DNA of 64,000 nt from Aricia agestis. Lineage: Eukaryota; Arthropoda; Insecta; Lepidoptera; Lycaenidae. The DNA is taken from positions 9,206,001 to 9,270,000 of the forward strand of contig NC_056428.1 of NCBI RefSeq assembly GCF_905147365.1, read 5' to 3'. This document shows positions 51,600-62,590 of this stretch, piece by piece. How positions within the stretch are numbered: the stretch's first letter is position 1; each line of letters starts with the position of its first letter. A model generated the notes under the pieces. It saw nothing but the letters and a program-made list of their open reading frames with translations. It did no database searches and was not told the DNA's origin. The translations under genes and the position numbers were made by a program.

Positions 51600-54500
51600 C
51601 TAAGTAGTGTCCCGTCCGTACGTGCCGATGCGCACCTCGTCGATCACGCGCGTCCACTCCAGCGCGTACGACTCCGGGTCTTCCAGGTAGTAGGTGCGGT
51701 TGGGCTGTAACAAGATAAACGGGACGTTAGCACCGCCATCGATCGAAAAAATGGAAAAGTCAAAAATAAAATCGGCTCGTAAGTCGTAGCATCAGCGTGA
51801 TAAATATTAATTAAAGGAACTCACCGTATATATTAAAAATATCCTAAAGTTTTTGGCTTCGACTCTCAACTCCGACGACCAGGGTATCTCCCCCTTGAGG
51901 ACCATGTTGAGTGGGTCCACGTAGAACAGACGCGGGCCGGTCGTCAGGAGCAACATTCGCCGGCGCGCGAAAAGCCCCTTTCTCTTTTCCACGAGTCCCT
52001 GCTTCAATATGAGCTCGCCGTCGACAAATTGGTGCCATTTGTTTTCACGCGCCTGGACTTCGAGACGACGTCGTTTCTCCTCCTTGCTGATATTCAAGAT
52101 TCCTGGAAAGAAAAAGCAATTTATAAAATACCGGTCGAAAACATGTGTAAACAATGACTTGGCATTGATTTATCGTTTTATCCAAGCAACTAGAGCGGCA
52201 AGAATTGCCGTCGAACGTTACTATCATTAATATAACTCGGGTGTGGCGCGCCATTCATGTCGCGAGTGGTTAAGAACGCGGAGCTACTGCACTGCGCCGG
52301 AAAGATGACGTCAGTGCGTCTATGGAATCGAGAATACAGGATGTCCGTTACATGTGAATACCGGGCGACACGCTGGCACGTCACCGGTCACACCATGATC
52401 AAACACATGTAGATATCGACAATGCGAGAGATAAAATTTACGTTCGGCAATGCGGGTGTTTAAACCGCGCGGAATTTTCAGTAACGGAAAGACGGAACAT
52501 ACCAGACGTGAGACACGCGCATTTTGCCAAGAATTTAGGTCACGGACGCGATTGCCTCTTACTCGTCGCTTCAATGCATTCGCTCATTCTATGCATTTTG
52601 CCCGCATTCGAAACTACGCATCGAGCTTTTGAATCACGCAAAAACGTGAAACGTGAAATATTATGTAGGAATAATATTTACCTCTAGAAGTAGACAAGTC
52701 CCACTCCCACAAGCGGACCAGCTGACTTTTGCCCAGGCCGGGCTCCAGATGGTCGGGAACGGTGTACTCCTCTTCGAATGTACCACCGGGCAGGTAGGGG
52801 CTGATGGTAGGTGGAGTTTGTTCGAAGAGGTTATCCCAATCGATCCCTTCGAAGAACGGGTGATTGCGTATGCTGTCATATGTGTCCCCGTCGGTGGCGC
52901 CGAGCCTCTTCGTGTGGTCTAACACTAGTAGTTTTTCGACTAAATCCTTAGCGTCACTCGGGAAGCCCTCCGGAAACTCGTAGTCCATTTTGAGTATTTT
53001 TTGGAACGTAAGGAACTCTGTTGAAGCACGGAAAGGCGGCAAGCCAGAGATCATCTGGTAAATAATACAACCTAAAGCCCATAAATCAGACGCTCGTGTG
53101 TCCACACGATTCTGTAACAAATCCGGACTGACGTATTGTGCAGTACCGACGAAACTAATTTTTCTAGAGCGATCATTGGGAGCATCGCTCGATTCGTCCT
53201 CTGATCCCTTGTTTGTTTTTTCTGGCACCTCCGTCGATCGAATTTCTTCTTTGTTCTTAATCTTGACGGTACCAAAATCGGCGATTTGTAAATGCATGTT
53301 TTCGTCCAGCAAAATATTTTCTGGTTTCAAATCGCGGTGAATTATTCCCTTCGCGTGCATACTCTCTAACGCTAGCAACAACTCGGCAGCATAAAATTTG
53401 GCTACGTTAAGTTCAAAGGATCCCTCCTTGTTTATGTAATGCAATAGCTCTCCATTCTTCGCATACGACAGGACGAAGTACAGCCTCTCCTCATCTTGGA
53501 AGGTGCAGTACAGCTTAACGAATCCATGAGGCACATTAAAAAGCATGTTTAATGCATCCTTCTCGCGTTTGATGTATTGAACTTTTTGGTGGCGGACGAT
53601 GTGGCTCTTGTCGCAGACTTTAACTGGAAAAGAAAATTCAACGGTTAGCTGCAGCCCGAGAGAAAGATAGACACCCGCTAAACGTGGTATATTCTGCAAA
53701 CACTTACTTGCATACTCCTTGCCAGTGTGTATGTCTTTCGCTAGGAACACCGTGCTGTAGCAGCCGTCGCCGATGAGTTTTCCAAATATATAATCCTTGG
53801 CGGTTCTCTTGGAGTGCTTGATGGACTGGGTGGACGAGTGTGTGGAGGTGGGGGTGGACACGGGCGCGGACGCTTGCATCTTCACAGGAGACTCCACGAC
53901 AGTTTCAGCAGTAGCTATCGGTGCCCGGACCTCGCTCGCCGCTCGATCGTTAGCCTAAAACAATGGAAACTTTTGTTAAAACTTAAAACATTAGATTCAC
54001 TTTATGTAGATACTAACCCAAAATAACCTTTAGTAAATAATATGCCTAAAACCCATGATAATTATTATACGCAAACATCGTCATGTTATTGTCGCTTATC
54101 ACTATTGTTATGACTTTTATGACATATTATTGGGTTGTAGATGTCAAACACTAATCAACGTTGAAAGAAGGTATTATTGTTCATTTTATTTTAGTTTACT
54201 TAAAATTGTAATAATATAATATTATAAAACTTATTAAAAAAACGCCGCAAATACACAACTTTTAAATCACTACATAAAATTAGCCTAAATATCTTAGGAA
54301 TTTCCCGGCGACGAGCACGTGAAACATTTAGATTTTAGGGTGTATTTAGCAAGCGTGATCCTTCCAAATGGACGCACAATCACGACGAGAGGCGAGTTTA
54401 CAACTATGTAAATGTCCGATGTATTCGAAACGCCACGTTCATTGGCCTCACCAACAGTTCGATGATCCAATTTCTAAAGTTTGCGGCCCCGTGTATTTTT

Positions 54501-56778
54501 TTCTTGACGTTTTTTGGCCGTGCTGTCGTACAAAAACATTAACCATTCAAATTCGACAGTCGAATGTAATTGCGACACGTGACGCGCATCTACTCCATGC
54601 CCCAGACAGCCCCAGACGTCTGCGGTTACTGAACTAGTCGATTTACATTTTTAACGGAAACCAATATTTAACTAAGTTCTAATATTATGTAATTAGAATA
54701 ATATAGGTACTACTGCGTATCGTATTACATAACATTCTAACCCAAACACGCAAACGGAAAAATATTAACCTTAAAAGTTCCATTTTAAATCAACAATAAA
54801 AACTTCATAAGGCGCACGAGCAGATGCGACGAACAATTCATCAAGTTAACGGGCGGCAGGAGATATTTGAACGATTAGTAGAGCATGAGTCATTGAAATA
54901 GGCGAATTGGTCTGTAGAGTGTAGACCGCAAGTGGGTCTCGCATTCCGTGGCTGGCGGCGACGGCGCGGAGGCACGCGGAAGGGTTACCCTCGCTGCCCG
55001 CGCACGGCGCAACGGTACTTGGAGCGCATTCCCACCGTAACGCATTCCGCGACCCGCCCGCACTCGCTACTCCGCACTCCGCACTCGACCTCAATCCCAT
55101 ACCACAACCAGGGTTGTCAGATTACCGAAGACAACAGATTACGTTACCTCAGTGTCTATTGCTGGGAAAACTTTCACCGATGATACTCCGCCCCAACTCC
55201 CACCCGATGAATGGGACGGTCTCGAGTATTTTTAGGTGTGCACTAAAGGAAATTAAACTTCCTTCGCGTCGCACCCAGTGCATTCATGGGCTAATTCGCT
55301 TCATTCTCGGGTAATGTAGGCTGAGGATCGTATGACTTAACAATTTCAACGGTCGGAAGCTTTGCGAATGCTAAAGCAACTGCATCCGCCGATTCTATGA
55401 CACACTTCCAAGAGTTGTCTTGTGGGATTATAACTTGTATCCGTCACCGAATCGGAATCATAGCATGCAAAACCTGATAACAGAGTAATCGTAATATGTA
55501 GTTAAAACTACATGGGTAGTTTTAACTATTACGATTACTCTGTTATTAACCTAGATGAATTTGACCACAGGACTCCGAACATTTTAAATACGATTATTTT
55601 TATAACTCACGTTCAAGATAATGTAGTTCACGTCGTTATCAACAAACGGAGGCACATTGACCACGACACCAATGAATGACTATTATCTTGTTTACATATT
55701 CCAAGACTTGTTTTTTACATCCAGTACTAGAAAGTAGATCATCGGCGGGTTTGTTATTGTATTACACAATGTAGTCTAAAACTGGTTACTTTTGTAATTT
55801 ATTTGTAAATAAGCAAAATTATGCCTCAGCCTTGGGAGTTTTTTTAATGATTTCAATGTTTTTACAAAATGTTATGTAATTCACGATTGTTCTCACGCTA
55901 GCACAACTTGATATTTTTATATATTTACAATGATATAGTAAGTACAATGCAGATACTGTTAAATTAGTTACAACGTCATCAATCGGATATTGGTCGAGCT
56001 CGGAAGATATAGCGGCTCGTCTGTAGCGAGTGATGAATGCGGATCGCAGTTTACTGGTAAACAAGGTGGTCACGCCGGCGACGCGTGAACAAACAAGTGT
56101 CGTGTCAGCCGCGCCCGCCGCGTTTGCATCATAATGTATCATACCGCAATACGCGATACACTCGTCGACACTACAGCCCGACTCATGCCTCGCGAGTCGC
56201 GCCGCGCTTGTGAAAACACGAGCGAAAGTGCGCACCGAGAAACCGCAAGCGTACAGCGAAAGTTTACTAACAATCTTGCGCATCCATTTTCCATACCGCC
56301 ACGTAGCTTTTTTTAATTCGTTAATGACAATATTTACATCGATTTTCACAAAATAGCCATTAATATCGACCCAATTGACGCATGAATTATTTATATTTAC
56401 GTTTTATAAACACGAATTTTAAAGTTACACGTTATATGAAATACAAATGAAACACACGAAGATACGCAATAAATATTTATGGAGATAAAATATTATTAAT
56501 ATTATTCTGATAAGGTTTTGGACTTTGGATACAGTACACAAATTAATGATTATTTGCCAACAACTTTAAAAACGAGCTTCGATCGTGAATCAATCGTTGT
56601 GAAACAACAATCAACAATTATTGTAGGAGGCTGTTGACCTTACCTTCGTTTTGGGTGAGGGCTGTTTCCCGCGCTTCGAGGAACTCACGCCGAGTAGTTT
56701 GAGAATTCTGTTGGCCGCCTCGAGAAGTGTAGCACTACCCCTCGATCCCCTTTTTACTCTTATGGTCAATCCACTCAT
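51600..56778 (-). CDS. Pdk1: 3-phosphoinositide-dependent protein kinase 1
   Basis: Five minus-strand exons, 56778-56644, 53954-53708, 53623-52682, 52102-51825 and 51704-51600, encode 568 residues. Joins are GT..AG and in phase. The kinase domain starts near residue 100: glycine loop GDGCYSTV, Lys129 (AIKVCDK), HRD at 223-225, DFG at 243-245, activation-loop Ser284 in ISFVGTAQYVSP. A basic/acidic insert (residues 250-280) precedes the activation segment. The C-terminal PH domain (about 450-568: KWHQFVDGELILKQGLVEKR, GPRLFYVDP, RTYYLEDP) binds phosphoinositides. PDK1 phosphorylates Akt, S6K and other AGC kinases at the membrane. Exon 1 gives an unstructured N-terminus; an in-frame ATG in exon 2 (53879) would allow a shorter form. 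Intron 2 is only 84 nt and has no stop codon. Confidence 0.95.
55477..55546. repeat. Near-perfect hairpin, about 35-bp arms, in Pdk1 intron 1
   Basis: 55477-55511 pairs with 55516-55546 around the loop ATGG, with a 4-nt bulge on the left arm (TATG). Size and loop resemble a pre-microRNA or a tiny foldback element. Confidence 0.85.
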
Positions 56779-57555
56779 TTCTATACTTCGCGACGTTGTA
56801 TTCCACCGTTTTAATGGAGTTCGAAACGGTCCAAAACAAGATCACAGTTCATGAAGCTTCTCGATTTAAAAATAACGAGCGCGACGGACACGAGAGATTA
56901 ACGTAGAATAAACTTAAACAAAATTTAAAATTTTACTAAGGAATGCAATAAATAACTAACAACTAACGTCTAACACACTAGTCAAAGACAATTTTACTAT
57001 TCAATTTATCTAGAGCGCACGGACACGACCGATCGTTGTGACGGCGCGTTGCAGACTAGTAGTAACAAACACAGCGTTTGACGCAAGCGAGTCGAGGCAT
57101 TGACTACGTCCTCCGCTCGGTAGACGGAATAATCGCACGATTGTGATACGTACGGCGCACGGCCCCGATGTTTGTTATATTGAAGAACCCCGTCGCTCCC
57201 CTAGACCCCTACACCGGCTACACCTCCACCGCCGCACTCGCGGTACTGCACTCCATCGAAGCCCAGTAGTATCGACGTGATACTTTTAGTGGTTAAATTA
57301 CATTACACGTACCGTTTTACATAAACATGATCGGATCGCTAAAAATATCCGAAATAAAATACCTACTCGGCGTTGCAAATCACGAAATCGAAAATTAAGT
57401 TACAAATAATGGAACCACGTGCAAAAATGAAACACGTGTTTCGTGCAATTTTAAAGTTGCTACTTTCTAAAAATTCCTTATGCGCAAACAGCATTCTTGA
57501 TAAACAACAATCGAACAACAAACGTTATCGCGTCGGAAACCAAAAATTGCTTATT

Positions 57556-60436
57556 TTAAGCCACCCACGTGTTTATGTTTTGAAAATTTCGGGCGGGAAG
57601 AGTATCGTCCTGATGCATCGTAGCGTGGCTTGACGCAGAGGCGGGAGGGGCGGGAGGGGCGGGCGGGGGATTGAGGAGGGCCCCGAGCGCGAAAAACGGG
57701 AACAAAATCAATAACATCAAGATGTGAATTAGGAGCAAAAGCGTTACGAAGTAGTAATGCTCGAATAAATAATGCCAATGAGGATACGGATTAGAACCGT
57801 AGACGTAGAAAGTATATTCAGGAATCGCTGGAAGAGTAGTTAAATTACAAGCTTGTGGTAATAATGAATACGCAGTTACAGATTGTTGAGAATAAACAAA
57901 TTGTGATAACAAATTGTACTACGTTGTTAAGAAATCATAACACAGTGTTATGTAATTAGGTCGAGATGACATAAAATAATTTGAATGTTAGGAATAAAAA
58001 TCCAATGTTATTACTTATTATAAAACCAGATTACGGAACGTGATGATAACATTTAAACGATTTTCCTCTAATCCAATTATTACAAGCAGGTGCATTATTA
58101 CCGAGAAGATTGAATGAAATTAAACTTCTTGATAATTAAAGTATCTTAAAAAATTATCTTCTCAGGTTCGACGTTGGAATATTATACTTACTTACTTACA
58201 TATAATTTATTTGCTTTTGTAAATTCTAGAGCTGATATAACTGGTGCATATTTTGTGAACTATAAACATGGAAGCCTTCGGATTGTTTTTTTATACAATA
58301 CTTGCTACAAAAAAGGCTTTTTATAAGGCACGCGGTGTATTTGAGGAATAAAGGCGTGCAGCTGGCGCTAGCACGTGCGCCCACCATGTGGCCCCCGGTC
58401 TGCGCAGTACTTCTGATATTCTTTTGATACCTCAGCTACCTTCCGATGCCATTTGGTCCCGTTATAAAACAATCCCAAGAGATACCTAGTTATCTTGAAG
58501 CGTTTAGACTGAATCCGAACAAACGGACTAAAAGCGTAACAAAAAATATCATGGCAACTTGAAACTCATCGTGTGAACTTTAAAAGATGCAACTTATTTC
58601 ACTAGCGAAAAGATCACCTGTGAGGCTGCAATCGATGCACCGAACGCACCTTTTCTCAGAAAGGATCTGATTCCACCAAAAACATTTTTATGTAAAAATG
58701 TTGCCAAGATGAGAACATATTATAGTTCGTGGTGTCAAAAAGTAGTGAGATATCATGTAGAGCCAAGTTTCTAACCTTACATACTCAGCCCTAAATCTAA
58801 AAATCTTAATTTGACAGTAAATCGCTGCAAAATACTTGATAATAAATAATAATATAATTTGTCAGCCGTACCTACGAGAAGAATCTAAAAACTCTACATA
58901 TTAGTCAAAATCGGTGGCCTGGCCATTTTAAAATAAAAGTTATTAATTAGTACAACAGAAAAGTAATATATTAAGTCTTATCCTGACGAATAACAAAATG
59001 GCCAAGACACCGATTTTGACTAATGTATAGAGTTTTTAGATTCTTCTTGGCAACATTTTTACATGAAAATGTTTTTGGTGGGATTTCATTTCTTTTTGTA
59101 AGTTAAATAATTAGGTTAGGTTATAAGAAATTAAGATAATGAAAAAATATTACAGAAATGTAATTACAACGACCAAATAAATACGCATTGGGATGTTAGA
59201 CATACGAAATTCTGACTTTGGTACGTGTAGACCACGCAAAGTTGTGATAGCGCCTTAAAACAAATGTGGATTTGTATGTCAGATATTAAACGATATATTT
59301 AAATTAATTTTATGTTACGTAAAAGCTTATTTTTCATAATTTTGTCTAATATTCGAAAAAAACCGAAAATCCTGATTTTGAAAAGAAAAAATCCGGATTT
59401 TTCAAAGGCCCAAACAATCCGGATTATCCGGATTTCAACAACACTAATTGGGATAACATTGCAATCCCTAGCCTTAGCACACAAACGTTCTTTAACAACT
59501 TTTTTTTTATTAATTGAAAGATTTTGGACGTTTTCTGGGATTTTATTGTATAGGCGTATACGTTGACCTTTGAAAGATTTGTTTACTTTGTTTACTTTTT
59601 ATATTTTTTGGATACAACCGTACAACGTTGACTCACAAGTTAGTCATTGCATATTTCCCAAATTGCAGTCATTAGTCGTCAAGAATGTCGTCCTGTTTAA
59701 TAACCAAAGCGATTTGAATGCATCGCGTTATTGAAATTTCGATTGATACGTTATCTTACATTGCTTACTTTGTTATTTCATTTTAATGTTATAATACCAA
59801 AGTTCATTTATAAATCGCTCGAGATAATATCACTCGTAATTAGCACGAAATATAATAATTCGTTTCGCGCTAAATCACTTCCAAGCACGATTGCTTTATT
59901 TACCTTTAGTACTCAATAATAAAAAAATATTACAGCATTCATCAGACTCAAATGTAGATGACTTTAGATTTTTAAGCTTTAAGTGCCTTGTGAGTTGTGA
60001 CATTAATAATTTTGGTGTTGCCCTAGTTGTACCAGGAATTTCGTTCGAAATCTGAAAAATAGTTCATTCTTTAAAAATCCTTACTTGTTGCCGAGCGAAC
60101 ATCACTTTTTCGTTCAATTAATAACGTCAATGTAAACAATCCAATGTAAATTAAGATTGTGCAGCTGTAAAAATAGAAGTCAGTGCACACAATTTTAGTA
60201 AAGGTGCAGACATAAAAAACCTGTATCATTATTAAGGAATCGTTAGGAAGGCAGTCGGTATCGCCAGGTGAGCCGACGATTTTTTGTCGAGTCGCGCAAC
60301 AACCCCTAAAGAGCCAGGGTCGTGGAAAAAATAAAAACTCGCATCGTGCATTGAACCCTGCACCTGGCATTTGTGATAAATAAACCGAGTAAGTACGCGA
60401 CGGCCGCTTTTGCGGATACTTTATCGCGCGTTGCAT
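57556..60436 (-). CDS. Candidate small two-membrane-segment protein (C-terminal exons)
   Basis: Not a recognised family. An exon at 57827-57556 follows a good acceptor (ACTACTCTTCCAG). It encodes a long hydrophobic segment (YYFVTLLLLIHILMLLILFP), a PPPAPPAPPA run and a hydrophilic tail to a stop. Upstream, an open stretch ends at 60085 with ACA-A|GTAAGG. Its last 80 nt (60164-60085, after TTTTTACAG) encode another hydrophobic segment (CTILIYIGLFTLTLLIERK). The phases fit exactly (one base left, two needed). The open frame continues up to an ATG at 60436, which would give about 207 residues; alternatively an unseen upstream exon splices to 60164. The 2.26-kb intron contains a broken MITE. Confidence 0.35.
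58672..59084. mobile_element. Foldback MITE with an insertion in its left arm
   Basis: CCACCAAAAACATTTTTATG at the left and its inverse at the right (one difference). Inner arms (AAGAATCTAAAAACTCTACA, then CAAAATCGGTG) also pair. On the left, about 165 bp (roughly 58712-58876) separate the outer and inner arm pieces, while on the right they are contiguous. Confidence 0.75.
59300..59470. repeat. Short repeat rich in AATCCGGAT
   Basis: AATCCGGATTTTTCAAAGG and AATCCGGATTATCCGGATTT suggest an old MITE end. Boundaries are not clear. Confidence 0.35.
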
Positions 60437-60840
60437 TGGGTTATCGCTGCGAGTGATTGCTTATATTATTTTTGTTCGACGACATCGTTGCGTAGGTCAG
60501 TTTTTTTGTAAAAAAATACATTTTCGTGGAGCGATAAATAACTCGGCACAGTATTTAAATGGATCCAGTTATATAATATACGATAATGTCCGAAACATGC
60601 GAATTGCGAAATGGATTGTCGTTATGCCTATCCTCCGAGTGGGCGTTACCGGACTATTAGTGTTGTTGAAAAAATTTAAAAATACATTCTAATAGAATTT
60701 ACAGCACTGCTAAATCATTTTTAGTCCATTGAAATGTTACATTTGCTTTGCATTTATTAGAGGACGCAATTTTATTTTTGGGATAATAATATGTTGGGGG
60801 GGTCAATAGAATCTTAACCTCAAGTTTGTGGGGTCGACAC

Positions 60841-61205
60841 CAGCGTTGCCAGACGTCCCGATTTTTTCATCAAAATTAAATGTCCCGCGCGGGACAGGCT
60901 CAGTCCCGCTTTTCGGGGAAAGCCCGAAGTCCGAACGTACGTGCTGCGTGGCGTGCTGAGAAAGAAAGGTCCGTAATGAAGATATTGAGTGTGGGAGGTA
61001 GAGGGGCGGATTTTCATTGGCTACTATAGCTATATAATATTGTCACGTAAACTTTATTTTATCGCAAATAAAAAGATAAAACAACAAACAACTTTTGATT
61101 TTATACCTTTTTTTACTTTGTCCCGCTTTTGACTGAAGAATACCACTTTTTAACTCAAAAAGTTCCTAAGTCCCGACTTGGCACCAAAAACATCTGGCAA
61201 CGCTG
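60841..61205. mobile_element. hAT-like MITE with 8-bp target duplication
   Basis: GTCGACAC flanks both sides exactly (60833-60840 and 61206-61213). The ends are CAGCGTTGCCAGACG and the inverse of CAGCGTTGCCAGATG. The interior repeats GTCCCG/CGGGAC motifs. No transposase is present. Confidence 0.88.
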
Positions 61206-61310
61206 GTCGACACCCGTGTCCCCCGGCCGCCATTGTCCATCAGCCTGCGTTTGCAATGTAAGCGGAGAAAAATGTAATTATTTACGACATCAGTGTAGGT
61301 CTACTACGAC

Positions 61311-61581
61311 ACCGTTTTGAGACTCGAACAATCGGATGAGAATGCCGCGTCCTGCCCCCGAAGACAAGTGGCAAAACGCTAACGCTACAAAATGTATGGA
61401 TTTGACATTAGTATTCGCTAGCGAAGCTATGACTTATGTCAAATCGCACACATTTTGTAGCGCTAGCGTTAGCGTTAGCGCTTTGCCACTTGTCTACACG
61501 CCCTCTGTTCCAACAACGTAATTTCTCTTTGTTAGAGTAGGACGCGGCATTCTCGTACGATTGTTTGAGTCTCAAAACGGT
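61311..61581. mobile_element. MITE nested within a MITE
   Basis: The outer ends ACCGTTTTGAGACTCGAACA and GAATGCCGCGTCCTGC recur inverted to 61581 (about 45 bp). An inner pair, GACAAGTGGCAAAACGCTAA and its inverse, spans about 61364-61497 with AAATGTATGGATTTGACAT arms. The inner element appears inserted in the outer one. Confidence 0.75.
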
Positions 61582-62264
61582 TTCGTGGTACGGCCCCAGA
61601 TTAGAAACCTCAAAAATAACATAATTTCTCCAATATTCAATTATTGTTATTTTACTTATAAACCTTCCTCTTTTATCACAACTATCTATTTAAGAAAACC
61701 GCATCAAAATCAGTTGCGTAGTTTTAAAGATTAAAGGGAACAAAGGGACATTCAATCAAGGGAAGAAAAAGCTACTTTAATTTATATGTACTAAGTAAGT
61801 AGTGATTCATTATTTATTCAAAAACAATTTCCAAATTAAATAATATTAATATTACTGTGCACGACAGACAGTAAATAGTGTATGGACTATGGACATTTCA
61901 GTGAAAAATAGTGCCATTCAATGGGATGGGTTTAGAGCCAGTGTGGTAGTGCCGATTTCTGTAACCGAAAAGTGAGGGAGATAGTATACATCTCGAGCGG
62001 GCTATCCTTGTCCCAGACAAGGAAGTCCCGTGCGAAAGGGACAGCCAGAGGCGACCGTTATGTCGGGGGGCGGCGAGGTAGTATAAATATAGGAAAAATA
62101 GATTTTTACAATTATTTCGGTTACGGAGGTCGGCACGAACATGTTTATTATGTAAAATTATAGCTAAGAGAATTGTACAAATAAAACCAATGTATATTTT
62201 GTAAATTAATGTAATTTTCGTGGAAACTCAATAAATTTTCCTTCCAAGGGGGTGAGGCATGGAA
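61582..62264. other. Spacer or 3' remnant of a BEL/Pao element
   Basis: No coding frame is supported. A TATA-like GTATAAATATAGG (near 62082), AATAAA at about 62179 and 62230, and a purine tract AAGGGGGTGAGGCATGGAA directly before 62265 resemble the 3' end of an LTR element. Confidence 0.35.
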
Positions 62265-62446
62265 TGTTCTAGAAGCTGGGTACCGGGGCCGATATAAATA
62301 TGGGTCGGCCGCCATAGTACGACACTCGCTCTCCAACGTTGCCCAGCTTCGGAACTACTGTGTGCTTGCTACCTGGAACAAAACTGAAAAAGTGTTTAAA
62401 TTCATCTCCTCATCAAATAGTCATCATCATCATCCTCATTACTACA
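62265..62446 (+). repeat. Candidate LTR of the BEL/Pao element
   Basis: TGTTCTAGAAGC at the start and ATTACTACA at the end give the usual TGT..ACA borders. A TATA-like GATATAAATATG lies near 62291. Only one LTR is within the window, so the borders cannot be checked by comparison; a longer LTR starting near 61938 (TGTGGTAG) is an alternative. Confidence 0.45.
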
Positions 62447-62590
62447 AGAAACGCTGACCTAGGCGATCTACGGGGAATTAGCGCAAGCTGTCCCCCACAT
62501 TGTATGGTCCTTCGCAAAGCCGGATTCTACGGCCGGATTCTCTCCGAGGAAAAAAGAAAATCAAGAAGCCAGTGCGGTCAGTGAAGAAAG

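Noticed and set aside
54368..54637. 89-codon plus-strand frame opposite Pdk1 intron 1
   Set aside because: ATG start but no family likeness, splice context or hydrophobic features.
55819..56349. 176-codon minus-strand frame inside Pdk1 intron 1
   Set aside because: It starts at GTG, has no family likeness or hydrophobic/domain pattern, and fits no splice phase to Pdk1 exons; treated as chance.
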